Source: Lysobacter sp. CFH 32150 (lineage in GTDB: Bacteria; Pseudomonadota; Gammaproteobacteria; Xanthomonadales; Xanthomonadaceae). From it: a stretch of 64,000 bases of DNA. Positions 29,138 to 38,101 of the stretch are shown here, one piece after another (the stretch's first letter is position 1; the number at the start of each line of letters is the position of its first letter). Under the pieces are notes generated by a model, which was given only the letters and a program-made list of their open reading frames with translations, did no database searches and was not told where the DNA came from. The DNA lies in contig NZ_JALDWJ010000001.1 in the NCBI RefSeq assembly GCF_022758295.1, positions 620,001 to 684,000 of the forward strand. Direction: 5' to 3'. Position numbers and translations under genes: made by a program.

Positions 29138-29463
29138 CGCGGCCGCCACAACTCCGCATCGAGATCGAGTTCGCGCGGCAGCCGGACCCGGCCCTTCTCC
29201 ACGATCACGCCTTCCGCGCGCAGGCGTTGGCTCTGTTCACGATGGCCTTTCGAACCTTCGGGAAACGCGATGCGACCATCCGAACGCAACACCCGATGCC
29301 ACGGCAGCTTGGGATCGGCGTTCTCGCTGAGGATGCGCGCCACCATCCGCGCCCTGCCAGGCAGGCCGGCGCGTTGCGCGATGTGCCCGTAGCCTGCAAC
29401 CTGGCCGCGCGGAATCGCGCGGATCGCGGCGAGGATCTTGTCGACGGCAGACAGTTCGACCAT
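29134..29463 (-). CDS. Alkyltransferase-like protein (MGMT family, no catalytic Cys)
   Basis: A 109-residue protein similar to the DNA-binding domain of O6-methylguanine-DNA methyltransferase. The helix-turn-helix region is present (IPRGQVAGYGHIAQRAG; ARMVARIL). At the alkyl-acceptor site it has PWHRVL, with Trp in place of the Cys of PCHRV, which is the mark of ATL proteins. These bind O6-alkylguanine and hand it to nucleotide excision repair. Convergent 4-bp overlap with the oxygenase gene. Confidence 0.92.
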   Translation of the reverse strand: MVELSAVDKILAAIRAIPRGQVAGYGHIAQRAGLPGRARMVARILSENADPKLPWHRVLRSDGRIAFPEGSKGHREQSQRLRAEGVIVEKGRVRLPRELDLDAELWRPR

Positions 29464-29508
29464 GGGGGATTAGCATAGCGGGCATCCTAGGAAGGATTTG
29501 GTACCACC

Positions 29509-29919
29509 ATGCAGAACTTCGAGCAGATCCGCACCCATCTCGCCAGCTCCGATTATCGCGTCAGCATGCAGGATCCGTACGTCCTGTGCGTCGAGCTCTC
29601 GCTGGAACAAGGCACGCGCCACCAGGCAATCTTCCTGTCGGAGATGCAGGACGACGACGGCCGCGATTACCTGCGCGTGAGCACCGCGGTGGCGCCGACG
29701 ACCGGCCTCGACGCCAAGCGCGCGCTCGCGTTCAACTGGGAAAGCCGCGTCGGCTACCTCGCCATCGGCGAACTCGATGGCGTGCCTTATCTGCAGCTGT
29801 GCGAGAACCGTCCTTACGACAGCCTCAACGCCGCCGAGGTCGATCGCCTTGTCCTCGAGATCGGCGGTCTCGGCGATCGCATGGAGCGGATGCTGTCGGC
29901 AGGTGGGGATTTGCTCTAA
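29509..29919 (+). CDS. Conserved hypothetical protein, possibly YbjN/CesT-like fold
   Basis: A 136-residue soluble acidic protein with no signal peptide or membrane helix. The middle and C-terminal parts (FNWESRVGYLAIGELDGVPYL; LNAAEVDRLVLEIGGLGDRME) recall the alternating strand-helix pattern of YbjN or secretion-chaperone-type proteins, but I do not recognise it with confidence. Preceded by 'aggaagga', a good ribosome site. Divergent from the alkyltransferase-like gene. Confidence 0.65.
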   Translation: MQNFEQIRTHLASSDYRVSMQDPYVLCVELSLEQGTRHQAIFLSEMQDDDGRDYLRVSTAVAPTTGLDAKRALAFNWESRVGYLAIGELDGVPYLQLCENRPYDSLNAAEVDRLVLEIGGLGDRMERMLSAGGDLL

Positions 29920-29927
29920 CTCTTTTC

Positions 29928-30101
29928 CCTTCTCCCGTCGGGAGAAGGTGCCCGAAGGGCGGATGAGGGGCGGCGAAGCGACGATGCTGGCACTGCAGTA
30001 CCGCTTCAACAGTCGCGTGCAGTTGTCCTCGAACCAGCCCGTCCACTCGGCATTCTCGCTTCGCCCCCCTCACCCCAACCCCTCTCCCGTTGAGAGAGGG
30101 G
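29928..30101. repeat. Composite inverted repeat between a hypothetical gene and pitA
   Basis: Two hairpins, ccttctccc/gggagaagg (29928-29948) and cccctctc/gagagggg (30079-30101). Between them gatgaggggcggcgaagcga is roughly the reverse complement of tcgcttcgcccccctcaccc (about 30056-30075), so the two units face each other. It fills the space downstream of two convergent genes and has no coding content. Confidence 0.7.
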
Positions 30102-30106
30102 CTATG

Positions 30107-31228
30107 TCACGCCCAGCCGAGGGCTTCAAACAGCCGCAGCAAGCCGTAGGCGATGCCGCCCGCAGCGGGGATCGTCAGGATCCACGCCCAGATGATCCGC
30201 TCGATCACCGTGAACTTCAGCGCGCGCGGATTCTTGGCGAAGCCCACGCCCATGATCGCAGTCGAGATGCTGTGCGTGGTCGAGACCGGCATGCCGAAAT
30301 GCGCAGCGGTGGTGAGGATGGTGGCCGAGGCCGTTTCCGCGGCGAAACCATGGATCGGATGCAGCTTCACCATCTTGTGGCCGAGCGTCTTGATGATGCG
30401 CCAGCCGCCCGCGGCGGTGCCCGCCGCCATCACCAGCGCGCAGGTGATGATGATCCAGAGATCGATGTCCTTTTCGCCACCATCCGGACGCATGAAGGCG
30501 AGCCACGACGGCAGGTGCTCAAGCGCGCCTGAGGACTGCGCGCCGAAGATCGACAACGCGATGATGCCCATGGTCTTCTGCGCATCGTTGGTGCCATGGG
30601 CGAAGCCCATGTAGGCGGCCGAGGCGAGCTGCGCCTTGCCGAAGAACGCATTGACCCAGCGTGGCCGTGCAAGTCGGGCGATCTGCCCGCCGATGCGCGA
30701 CATCCCCGCGATGATCGCCCACAGCAGCACCATGATGCCTACGCCCAGCAGGAAGCCCGCGATCGGCGAACTGATCATCGGGATGAACACCTTCCACAAC
30801 AGGCCCTTGTTACTGGTCCAGCCAGCGTCGCCGGCCTTGGCCCAGATTAGCGCAGCCCAGTCGTTGTGCGCGGCTGCGAGCGCGGCGCCGCAGAGGCCGC
30901 CGATCAGTGCATGCGAGGACGAGGACGGCAGGCCCAGCCACCAAGTGATCAGGTTCCAGGTGATGCCGCCAGCCAGAGCGCACAGGATCACCTGCGAGGT
31001 CACGTTGACGACCTCGGTGTCGATCAGGCCGGAAGCAACGGTCTTGGCCACCGCGGTTCCCGCGAACGCGCCGATCAGGTTCATCGTCGCGGCGAGGATC
31101 ACCGCCTGGCCGGGCGAGAGCACCTTGGTCGCGACCACGGTGGCGATGGAGTTGGCGGTGTCGTGGAAGCCGTTGATGAACTCGAAGACGAGTGCGGCAA
31201 GGATCACCACCAGCACGAGGGTCAGCAT
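30107..31228 (-). CDS. pitA: PiT family inorganic phosphate transporter
   Basis: A 373-residue membrane protein with ten or so helices. The two inverted PiT signatures are visible: FEFINGFHDTANSIATVVAT near the N-terminus and YMGFAHGTNDAQKTMGII near residue 205. GLPSSSSHALIGGL and GMPVSTTHSIS are the matching second motifs. PiT proteins carry metal-phosphate with protons. The DUF47 gene lies 10 bp upstream on the same strand, a standard pairing. Confidence 0.94.
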   Translation of the reverse strand: MLTLVLVVILAALVFEFINGFHDTANSIATVVATKVLSPGQAVILAATMNLIGAFAGTAVAKTVASGLIDTEVVNVTSQVILCALAGGITWNLITWWLGLPSSSSHALIGGLCGAALAAAHNDWAALIWAKAGDAGWTSNKGLLWKVFIPMISSPIAGFLLGVGIMVLLWAIIAGMSRIGGQIARLARPRWVNAFFGKAQLASAAYMGFAHGTNDAQKTMGIIALSIFGAQSSGALEHLPSWLAFMRPDGGEKDIDLWIIITCALVMAAGTAAGGWRIIKTLGHKMVKLHPIHGFAAETASATILTTAAHFGMPVSTTHSISTAIMGVGFAKNPRALKFTVIERIIWAWILTIPAAGGIAYGLLRLFEALGWA

Positions 31229-31238
31229 GACCGCGACC

Positions 31239-31865
31239 TCAGCTGTTCTTCAGCGCGATCTGGTAGGCGACCACGCCGGCTTCGCGGCAGCGGTCGATCG
31301 CCTTTTCCAGGATCTCGAAGAACTCCTTAAGGAGGAACATCTCGCCGGCGTCGAGGCGGCCGGAGTAGATGTCCCGATGCAATTCGAGGATCAGCCGGTC
31401 GGCCTCGGCCTCGAGCACGCGCAGGCGGTCGTTGAGCGCCTTCATCGGCTCCAGTCGTAGCTGTGGCAGTTCCTTCACCATCTCGACGACCACGCCGGCG
31501 GCCTGTTCCAGCATCGACGCGCGCGGCGCGAAATCGATGCCTTCGAGTCGGTGCCTGGCCAGCGCATAGCGGTCGGCGAAGCGCTCGACCTGCTTCGGGA
31601 TCTTGTACAGCGCCGAACCCAGGGCCTCGATGTCCTCGCGCTCGATCGGGGTGATGAAGCTGTCGACCAGCGCCTGGCTGATCTTGTCGGCAGCCACCCG
31701 CTCGCGTTGCCGCGCCAGCTTGAACAGGTCCAGGCTGGGCGTGCGCTCCGGCGCCTTCAGCATCTCGTGCAAGGCCTTGGTGCTGTCGTGCGCCGCCACG
31801 GCCGCGTCATTGAGCAAGCCATAGAACTGCTTGCCCTGGCCGAAAATCGTCTGCAGGGAGAACAT
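31239..31865 (-). CDS. DUF47 (PhoU-like) phosphate transport regulator
   Basis: A 208-residue all-helical protein (TIGR00153/DUF47) related to PhoU. It begins MFSLQTIFGQGKQFYGLL and contains the repeated E/D-rich helices (FKLARQRERVAADKI; TPIEREDIEALGSAL; ALNDRLRVLEAEADRLI) that form metal sites in PhoU-like folds. In other bacteria it acts with a PiT transporter. I chose the internal ATG at 31865 because the upstream 24 residues from 31937 are not of the family type. Confidence 0.9.
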   Translation of the reverse strand: MFSLQTIFGQGKQFYGLLNDAAVAAHDSTKALHEMLKAPERTPSLDLFKLARQRERVAADKISQALVDSFITPIEREDIEALGSALYKIPKQVERFADRYALARHRLEGIDFAPRASMLEQAAGVVVEMVKELPQLRLEPMKALNDRLRVLEAEADRLILELHRDIYSGRLDAGEMFLLKEFFEILEKAIDRCREAGVVAYQIALKNS

Positions 31866-32102
31866 CGCGGAGGCCTCGCCGGGAGTTAGGTACGGGTGCG
31901 GGGCGGGATTATGACGGTTTGATGTCATCCTGCCCACGCCCGACCGCCGAGACGGCGGCCAAAAGGACGGCTGTTATGATGCAGCTGCGCCCCGGCGCCA
32001 TTCCATGGACGACGACCCTAGCCCCTGCCAGTCTGCACATGACGCCAACGAAGGCGCCGTGATGCTGCCCGCCTCCACCCCGCTACGGACGGAACCGCCC
32101 GC

Positions 32103-33419
32103 GTGCTGGAACTGCTGATCGTCCTCGCCCTGATCGCGCTGAACGCCTTCTTCGCACTATCGGAGATGGCGCTGATGACCTCGCGCAAGCTGCGCCTGAA
32201 GCAGCTGGCCGAGCATAGCCGCGGCGCGCGCAAGGCCCTGGCCCTGGCAGAACACCCGGACAACCTGCTGTCGACTGTGCAGGTCGGCATCACCCTGATC
32301 GGGGTGCTGACCGGTGTGTTCGGCGGCGAATCGATCGGGCTGATGGTCGCCAACTGGATCGACGGCATGTGGCCGCAGGCCCGGGAATACGCCCGCCCCA
32401 TCGGCATCGGCACCGCGGTCACCCTGATCACGGCCGCGCAGGTGATTTTCGGCGAGTTGATCCCGAAGCGATTGGCGCTGACCAATGCCGAACGCATCGC
32501 GAGCGTGATCGCCATTCCGCTCGATGCCCTCGCCCGCGCCGCCAAACCGATCGTGTTCACGTTGGGCGCGATCAACCGACTGGTGTTGCGGATGCTCGGG
32601 ATCAAGGACGACGCCCGCAGCGCGATCACCGAAGAGGAAATCCACCTGCTGGTAAGCGAAAGCCACGAGCAGGGCGTGATCGACGCCGACGAACGCAACA
32701 TGATGAACCGTGTCATGCGCCTCGGCGATCGCACCGCCGAGAGCCTGATGACGCCGCGCATGCGCATCACCTGGCTGGACGGGGCGGCAAGCTTCGAGGA
32801 GAACCTCGAAACCATGCGCGAGACGCCGTACTCGCGTTATCCGGTTTACCGCGGCAGCGACGCCGACGTGATCGGCGTGCTTGAAGTCAAAACGCTGCTG
32901 GACGAACTCGGCAAGGGCGAGCCGGACCTGTTCCGCGACATCCGTCCCGCGCTGTTTGTATCCGAATCGACGTACGCGCTGAAGCTGCTGGAAATCTTCC
33001 GCGAAGAACAGCAATCGCTGGCGCTGGTGGTCGACGAGTACGGCGAAATCCAGGGGATGGTCACCGTCACCGACCTGATGGGCGCGATCTTCGGTCGCCT
33101 GCAGACCAGCGAGAGTGCCGACGCCGAACCGATGGTGATCGAACGCGATGATGGTTCATTGCTGGTCGACGGCGCGATGGCGATCGACGATCTGCGCGAA
33201 CTGCTCGGCGGCGTCGCGCTGCCGGAAGAGGATGAGTACGACTATCACACGGCCGCCGGCATGACGATCGCGCGTTTCGGGCGCATTCCGCATGCAGGCG
33301 AGCATTTCGACTGGGGCCGATGGCGCATCGAAGTCGTCGACCTCGATGGCCCGCGCGTCGACAAGCTGCTGCTGCAACGTATCGACACGGAGCGCGACGA
33401 CGCTGATGATGAAAGCTGA
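32103..33419 (+). CDS. CNNM/CorC-type transporter (hemolysin-like, DUF21-CBS)
   Basis: A 438-residue protein in four parts. A DUF21 membrane domain (residues 1-190; NAFFALSEMALMTSRKLRLKQL and GVLTGVFGG) is followed by two CBS domains (about 210-330; VMRLGDRTAESLMTPR; VVDEYGEIQGMVTVTDLMGAI) and a C-terminal CorC/HlyC domain (340-430). Such proteins are linked to magnesium or cobalt efflux. The start is GTG at 32103. The exoD gene begins within its 3' end. Confidence 0.92.
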   Translation: MLELLIVLALIALNAFFALSEMALMTSRKLRLKQLAEHSRGARKALALAEHPDNLLSTVQVGITLIGVLTGVFGGESIGLMVANWIDGMWPQAREYARPIGIGTAVTLITAAQVIFGELIPKRLALTNAERIASVIAIPLDALARAAKPIVFTLGAINRLVLRMLGIKDDARSAITEEEIHLLVSESHEQGVIDADERNMMNRVMRLGDRTAESLMTPRMRITWLDGAASFEENLETMRETPYSRYPVYRGSDADVIGVLEVKTLLDELGKGEPDLFRDIRPALFVSESTYALKLLEIFREEQQSLALVVDEYGEIQGMVTVTDLMGAIFGRLQTSESADAEPMVIERDDGSLLVDGAMAIDDLRELLGGVALPEEDEYDYHTAAGMTIARFGRIPHAGEHFDWGRWRIEVVDLDGPRVDKLLLQRIDTERDDADDES

Positions 33420-34044
33420 TCCATCGCGCCCACGCCGCCCACGCGAGGCCGGCACGCGGGCCATCCTCGACAGCTTCGCCGAGGGCAACCCCGACGACAT
33501 CCTCACCCTGCGCGAACTGCTCGCCGGCCTCGGCCGCCGCGCCTTCGGCATGCTGCTGTTCGTCTCCGCCCTGCCCGCTTTCATCCCGATTCCGATCGGC
33601 GGCGCGATCAGTGGTCCGCTCGCCATGTTGATCGGGGCACAACTGCTGATCGGCCTGCGCAAACCGTGGTTGCCGGAATTCCTCGCCAAACGCGGTCCGC
33701 ATCGGCAAGCACTGCGACGTTTCGACAAGCTGATCTCGCCCTGGCTTGGGCGTCTCGAACACCTGATCAAACCGCGCCTCACGCTGTTGCTCGATCACCG
33801 CATCGCCACCCTGCTCACCGGCCTGTTGCTGGTGCTGCTCGGTGTGCTGACCTCGCTGCCGATCCCGTTCACCAACTTCGTGTTCGGCGGGCTGCTGTTG
33901 CTGTTCGCGTTGGCACTTCTGGAACGCGACGGCGTGCTGATGGCTGTGGCCTGGGTCGCTGGCAGTGCAGCGGTCGTGACGTTCGGGTTCCTGTCCGGCA
34001 ATCTCGCTGCACTACTTGCGCAGATGCTGGATCGATTCTTCTAG
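33406..34044 (+). CDS. ExoD family membrane protein
   Basis: A 212-residue protein with four or five hydrophobic segments. GRRAFGMLLFVSALPAFIPIPIGG and the later LTSLPIPFTNF are hallmarks of ExoD, named from exopolysaccharide-deficient rhizobia. The start, ATG 33406 or the adjacent 33409, overlaps the end of the transporter gene by 11-14 bp, implying coupling. The 3' end overlaps the convergent GGDEF-EAL gene by 4 bp. Biochemical role not established. Confidence 0.88.
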   Translation: MMKADPSRPRRPREAGTRAILDSFAEGNPDDILTLRELLAGLGRRAFGMLLFVSALPAFIPIPIGGAISGPLAMLIGAQLLIGLRKPWLPEFLAKRGPHRQALRRFDKLISPWLGRLEHLIKPRLTLLLDHRIATLLTGLLLVLLGVLTSLPIPFTNFVFGGLLLLFALALLERDGVLMAVAWVAGSAAVVTFGFLSGNLAALLAQMLDRFF

Positions 34045-36194
34045 TTCCTAGTTTGCAGCTGCTGCGCCCCGGCCAGCAGCAAACTGAACTCCTGCACGTT
34101 CACCGGGTGCCCCAGCCAATACCCTTGTGCAAGATCGCAGCCGCGCTCGCGCAGGATGGCGTACTGGCCTTCTTTCTCGACGCCCTCGGCGATCACCGTG
34201 ATCCCGAGCGAATGCGCCATCGCGATGATCGCCGTCGTCAGGGCCAGGTCGTCCGGATCACGCAGCACGTCGGCGATGAAGCTGCGGTCGATCTTCACGC
34301 CGTCGACCGGCACTCGGCGCAGGTGGCTGAGGCCGGAAAAGCCAGTGCCGAAGTCATCCAGCCATACTTTCACGCCGCTGTTGCGCAGGCGCGCCAGGAG
34401 GCTGCTGGCGTGCAGCTCGTCACCGATCACCGCCGTCTCCGTGAGCTCCACGTGCAGGCATGATGGGGGCAAGCCGCTTTCTCTCAGGCAGGCTTCGACC
34501 ACCTGCGGCAGGTCGCCGCTGCGCAGCTGCCGCGGCGAGACGTTGACCGAAACAAACAAGGGTTCGGCATTGCTACGCATCTGCTGCCAACGCACAGCAT
34601 CGTTGCAGGCGGTGCGCAGCACTTGCAGGCCGATCGTCTCGATCAGGCCGCTCTGCTCGGCGACATCGATGAACACCGACGGCGCGATCGCGCCGTGTTC
34701 CGGATGCTGCCAGCGCAACAGCGCTTCGGCGCCAACGAGTTGGCCATCGGCGAGGCGGTACACCGGCTGGTAGGCAAGGCTGAGTTCACCGCGTTCCCAG
34801 GCGCCGCGGAGCTCCTGCTCCATGCGCACACGCCGCTCCACCGCCTGGTCCATCGCGCGACTGTAGAAGCGATAGCAGTTTTTGCCAGCCACTTTTGCCT
34901 GGTACATCGCGATGTCGCCGTTTTTCATCAGCATCGTCGACCCCGACGCATCTTCCGGGAACAACGTGATGCCGATCGACGTGCCGAGGAACACCTGGCG
35001 ATCGTGAACCAGGATCGGCCGACTCAGTTCGGCCACCAGAGTTTCGGCGAGGTGGCTGGCAGCGGTGCGCACGTCGCCGTCGGCCTGGCCCTGCAGGAGG
35101 ATGACGAATTCGTCGCCGCCGAAACGCGCCAGCACCGCATTCTCACCGCCGATGCGTTCGACCGTTTCGCGGATGCGATTGGCGAACTGCACCAGCACGT
35201 CGTCGCCGGCATCGTGGCCAAGGGTGTCGTTGACGCGCTTGAAGTCGTCGATGTCGGCGAACAGCAAAGCCAACTGCCGGCCGGCCCCGCGCAACTGCAA
35301 CAGGCGCTGGTCGAGGTTTTCGCGGAACGCAAGGCGATTGGCGAGGCCGCTCAATGCATCGGTGTAGGCCATGCGACGAATGTCGCGGTCGTGGCGCGCG
35401 ACGCTGTGGCTCATGCGCCCGAATGCACGCACGAGATCGCCGACTTCGTCGCTGCGGTTGCTGACCGGGGTGTCCGTCTCGAAATTGCCAGTCTCGATTT
35501 CGCGCGCAGCGTGCGCGAGCTGCCGGATCGGCCGCACCAGCGCTCGCTGCATCAGCCACACTGCGGTTACACCGAGTGCCAGAAGTGCCCCGCCGAGCAG
35601 GGTGATCCAGCCGAGATGGCGCTGGCTGATGATGTCCAGGCGACCGGTCATGCTCTGGGTGGCGCGATCTTCGTCGCTGCGCATCGATGCCAGCGAGTAA
35701 CCGACGCGCACGCCACCGAGGCGCTGCCCGCCGATCATGATCGGGCTGGCGATGTCGACCACATGCTCCGACACCTGCGTGTGCGGTGCGCGTGCGGCGA
35801 TCACTTCAAACGCGAACGGATCGCTCATCGGCCGACCGTAAGCCGGGATGTCGCCGGAACCGTCGTGAACGATCCTGCCCTGCGGATCGAACACCAGCAC
35901 ATAGCTCACGTCAGGTTGGCGCAACGTGGTGCGCGCGATGCTACCGATCGCGTCGAGGTCCGAGTAATACAAGGGGTTCGTCAGCGTGTCGGCCAGCTGC
36001 GCGACCGCATATTCGCCACGGCGCCGCAGGCGCTCGAACACCAAGTCATGCATCGAGCCGCGTGCCAGGCTGGCGACTTCACCCTGCATCGTGTTCTGGC
36101 GCTGCCACATCAGGCTGACTACGGTCAGTACGACCAGCAACATCACGATCATGCCCGCGATGAACTTCGTCTGCAGGCTGAAGCGCAGGTTCAT
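34041..36194 (-). CDS. Membrane GGDEF-EAL cyclic-di-GMP protein
   Basis: A 717-residue protein. Membrane helices at 10-30 and 196-216 flank a periplasmic sensor domain; HAMP follows (217-265). The GGDEF domain (about 270-440) carries an intact GGDEF at 359-363, but the preceding RxxD inhibitory site is missing (GENA). The EAL domain (about 455-710) keeps Glu490 in GAEALLRW, DDFGTGFSGL, KIDRSF and AEGVE, so it may hydrolyse c-di-GMP. Either activity or both are possible. Its ATG overlaps the stop of the PhnD-like gene (ATGA), indicating a two-gene sensing unit. Confidence 0.93.
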   Translation of the reverse strand: MNLRFSLQTKFIAGMIVMLLVVLTVVSLMWQRQNTMQGEVASLARGSMHDLVFERLRRRGEYAVAQLADTLTNPLYYSDLDAIGSIARTTLRQPDVSYVLVFDPQGRIVHDGSGDIPAYGRPMSDPFAFEVIAARAPHTQVSEHVVDIASPIMIGGQRLGGVRVGYSLASMRSDEDRATQSMTGRLDIISQRHLGWITLLGGALLALGVTAVWLMQRALVRPIRQLAHAAREIETGNFETDTPVSNRSDEVGDLVRAFGRMSHSVARHDRDIRRMAYTDALSGLANRLAFRENLDQRLLQLRGAGRQLALLFADIDDFKRVNDTLGHDAGDDVLVQFANRIRETVERIGGENAVLARFGGDEFVILLQGQADGDVRTAASHLAETLVAELSRPILVHDRQVFLGTSIGITLFPEDASGSTMLMKNGDIAMYQAKVAGKNCYRFYSRAMDQAVERRVRMEQELRGAWERGELSLAYQPVYRLADGQLVGAEALLRWQHPEHGAIAPSVFIDVAEQSGLIETIGLQVLRTACNDAVRWQQMRSNAEPLFVSVNVSPRQLRSGDLPQVVEACLRESGLPPSCLHVELTETAVIGDELHASSLLARLRNSGVKVWLDDFGTGFSGLSHLRRVPVDGVKIDRSFIADVLRDPDDLALTTAIIAMAHSLGITVIAEGVEKEGQYAILRERGCDLAQGYWLGHPVNVQEFSLLLAGAQQLQTRN

Positions 36195-37135
36195 TCGACT
36201 TCCGCGTGCACGCGCTGCACGCCTTTGCCGATGTGTTCCAGCGCATGCCGCGCCGTAGTGTCGATCGGCAGGAACCGGGTGGTCTTGAAGAACCGCAGCA
36301 GTGCCTCGCGCGCATCCGGGTCGTTGGCAGCCTCGATCAGCACCTGGCGCAACCGCGCCTCGACCTTCGGATCGAGATTCCCACGCACCATTTCCAGCGC
36401 GCGCGGGTAGTCGGGAGTTTCGCGGATAAGAATGAAGTCGCGGCGGAACGCCAGTGGCACGCGTTGCGGGTTCTGCCAGTCGAGGTTGCTCATCACCCCG
36501 ACATCGACCAGCCGCTTGTGCACCCAGGTGGCGATGTTGAGCTCGGATCGCGCAAACAGGTAACCGACCGAGCCCGATGCCGGCCGGTCCATTGGCGAGA
36601 GCAATATCTCGAGCGTCAGGCCTGCGCCAATCAGCTCGCTTGCAGGCACGTAATAGGCACTGGTCGACAACGGATTCTGGAAGGCCACGCTGCGGCCGCG
36701 CAGGTCGGCCAACGAGCGGATGCCACTGTCGCGGCGAGCGAAGAAGACGGTGCGGTAGCGGCTGACGCCGTCGCGTTCGGTCAGCAGCAGCGGACGCGCG
36801 CCCGAGCCCTTCTGCAACAGCATGGCGGTGCCGGCGGTTTCGGTGACCCAGTCGACGCGACCGCGGCGCAAGTAGCTGTTCATCTGCTGCGCGTCGCGCG
36901 CCATCAGGATCCGGCCCTCGCGGATGCCGACGTTCGCCATCCGCGGCACGACGTAGTCGAGCAGCGGCTTGAGTTGTTCGTAATGGGCCTTGGGATCGTC
37001 GCTGATGCGGCCGATCACCAATACGTTGGAGTCGTCGGCGGTCGCAGCCTGCAGTGGGGTCGGTGCCAGAGCGGCAATGGTCGCCGCAGCCAGGACCAGC
37101 ATCACTGCGGCGAAACAACGATGGAACGCGGCCAA
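36191..37135 (-). CDS. PhnD-like periplasmic substrate-binding protein
   Basis: A 314-residue protein with a Sec signal peptide (LQAATAD junction near residue 30) and a phosphate/phosphite/phosphonate-binding fold. Visible blocks: VLVIGRISDDPKAHYEQLKPLLDYV, GRVDWVTETAGTAMLL and LRGRSVAFQNPLSTSAYYVPASEL. There are no ABC transporter genes nearby; it is instead coupled to a c-di-GMP protein, so a sensory role is more likely than uptake. The start is a rare TTG at 37135; the next ATG (37102) would leave the signal peptide without its basic end. Confidence 0.88.
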   Translation of the reverse strand: MAAFHRCFAAVMLVLAAATIAALAPTPLQAATADDSNVLVIGRISDDPKAHYEQLKPLLDYVVPRMANVGIREGRILMARDAQQMNSYLRRGRVDWVTETAGTAMLLQKGSGARPLLLTERDGVSRYRTVFFARRDSGIRSLADLRGRSVAFQNPLSTSAYYVPASELIGAGLTLEILLSPMDRPASGSVGYLFARSELNIATWVHKRLVDVGVMSNLDWQNPQRVPLAFRRDFILIRETPDYPRALEMVRGNLDPKVEARLRQVLIEAANDPDAREALLRFFKTTRFLPIDTTARHALEHIGKGVQRVHAEVE

Positions 37136-37210
37136 ATCGAGAACCCGAGGTCGGAAAACGCCAGCGGAGCCTAACCCACTGGACGGGGGATGGGGAACCG
37201 GATGACCGCC

Positions 37211-38011
37211 CTAGTCCGGTCCCGGTTCGGCCCGGCCCGCCAGCATCGCCATCCGCTGCGCATCCGCCAGCACCCCGCGCAACAGCCGCACTTCGGCGCT
37301 GTCGAGCCCGGCCCGCAGGTACAGCCGGCGCAGCTTGCGCATCGCCGATTCGGGGGCGCGGCCCTTGTGGAAATCGATCGCGTCGAGGGTATCGGCCAAT
37401 TGGCCGAAGAAGCCCTCCAGTTCGGCATGCGACGCCGCGCCTTCCCGCGCCGGCGTCGCGGTGACCGGGGGCGTGCCTGGCGAGCGAGCGGCGGCCAGCG
37501 CGGTCGTGCGTAGCTCGTAGCTGAGCACCTGCACCGCTGCGGCGAGGTTGAGCGAGCTGAACGCCGGATCGGACGGGATGTGCACGGCAGCGTGGCAGAG
37601 CTGCAGCTCATCGTTGTCGAGGCCAGTGCGCTCGCGCCCGAACACCAGCGCGACCTCGTCGCTACCGGCCACGGCCACCGCCTGCGCCGCGGCTTCGCGT
37701 GGGGACAGCTGTTCCAGCTGGACCCGGCGGTTGCGCGCGGTGCAGCCGAGCACCAACCGGCAATCGGCCACCGCTTCGGCCAGGGTCGCGAACACCGGCG
37801 CGGCGGCGATCAGATCGTCGGCGCCAGCCGCCATGGCCATGGCGTCGCGGTCGTCTGGCGTCTTTTCCGGGGCGACCAGCACCAGCCGCAGCAGGCCCAT
37901 GGTCTTCATCGCCCGCGCCGCGGCGCCGATATTGCCGGGGTGCTGGGTGCCAACCAGGACGATGCGCAGACGTGAAGCAGCGGCTTCGAAGCCAGTGGAG
38001 TCGGTACTCAT
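37211..38011 (-). CDS. trmJ: tRNA (cytidine/uridine-2'-O-)-methyltransferase TrmJ
   Basis: A 266-residue SPOUT methyltransferase that methylates position 32 of certain tRNAs. The knot motifs are visible: NIGAAARAMKTMG (motif 1), ALVFGRERTGLDNDEL (motif 2) and SSLNLAAAVQVLSYEL (motif 3). The C-terminal extension beyond the SPOUT core is the one seen in TrmJ. The ATG at 38011 is chosen; the larger frame to 38602 is antisense to suhB. Divergent from suhB with a 90-bp gap. Confidence 0.93.
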   Translation of the reverse strand: MSTDSTGFEAAASRLRIVLVGTQHPGNIGAAARAMKTMGLLRLVLVAPEKTPDDRDAMAMAAGADDLIAAAPVFATLAEAVADCRLVLGCTARNRRVQLEQLSPREAAAQAVAVAGSDEVALVFGRERTGLDNDELQLCHAAVHIPSDPAFSSLNLAAAVQVLSYELRTTALAAARSPGTPPVTATPAREGAASHAELEGFFGQLADTLDAIDFHKGRAPESAMRKLRRLYLRAGLDSAEVRLLRGVLADAQRMAMLAGRAEPGPD

Positions 38012-38101
38012 GGGCGTGAATGTTAAACTCCGCGCCCCGGCCACCGCGCCGGGTCGCTCTTTTCCCCCGTCGTCCCCACCCGCGCCCGGAGTCCGTCGCG
38101 T

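Noticed and set aside
29920..30106. Repeat cluster considered as a CRISPR-like array
   Set aside because: The units are inverted hairpins without regular spacers or direct repeats of CRISPR size.
34041..37118. A single 1025-residue protein covering the GGDEF-EAL gene and its upstream neighbour
   Set aside because: The part upstream of 36194 in that frame is Arg-rich nonsense; the PhnD-like protein is read there in another frame with a clear signal peptide.
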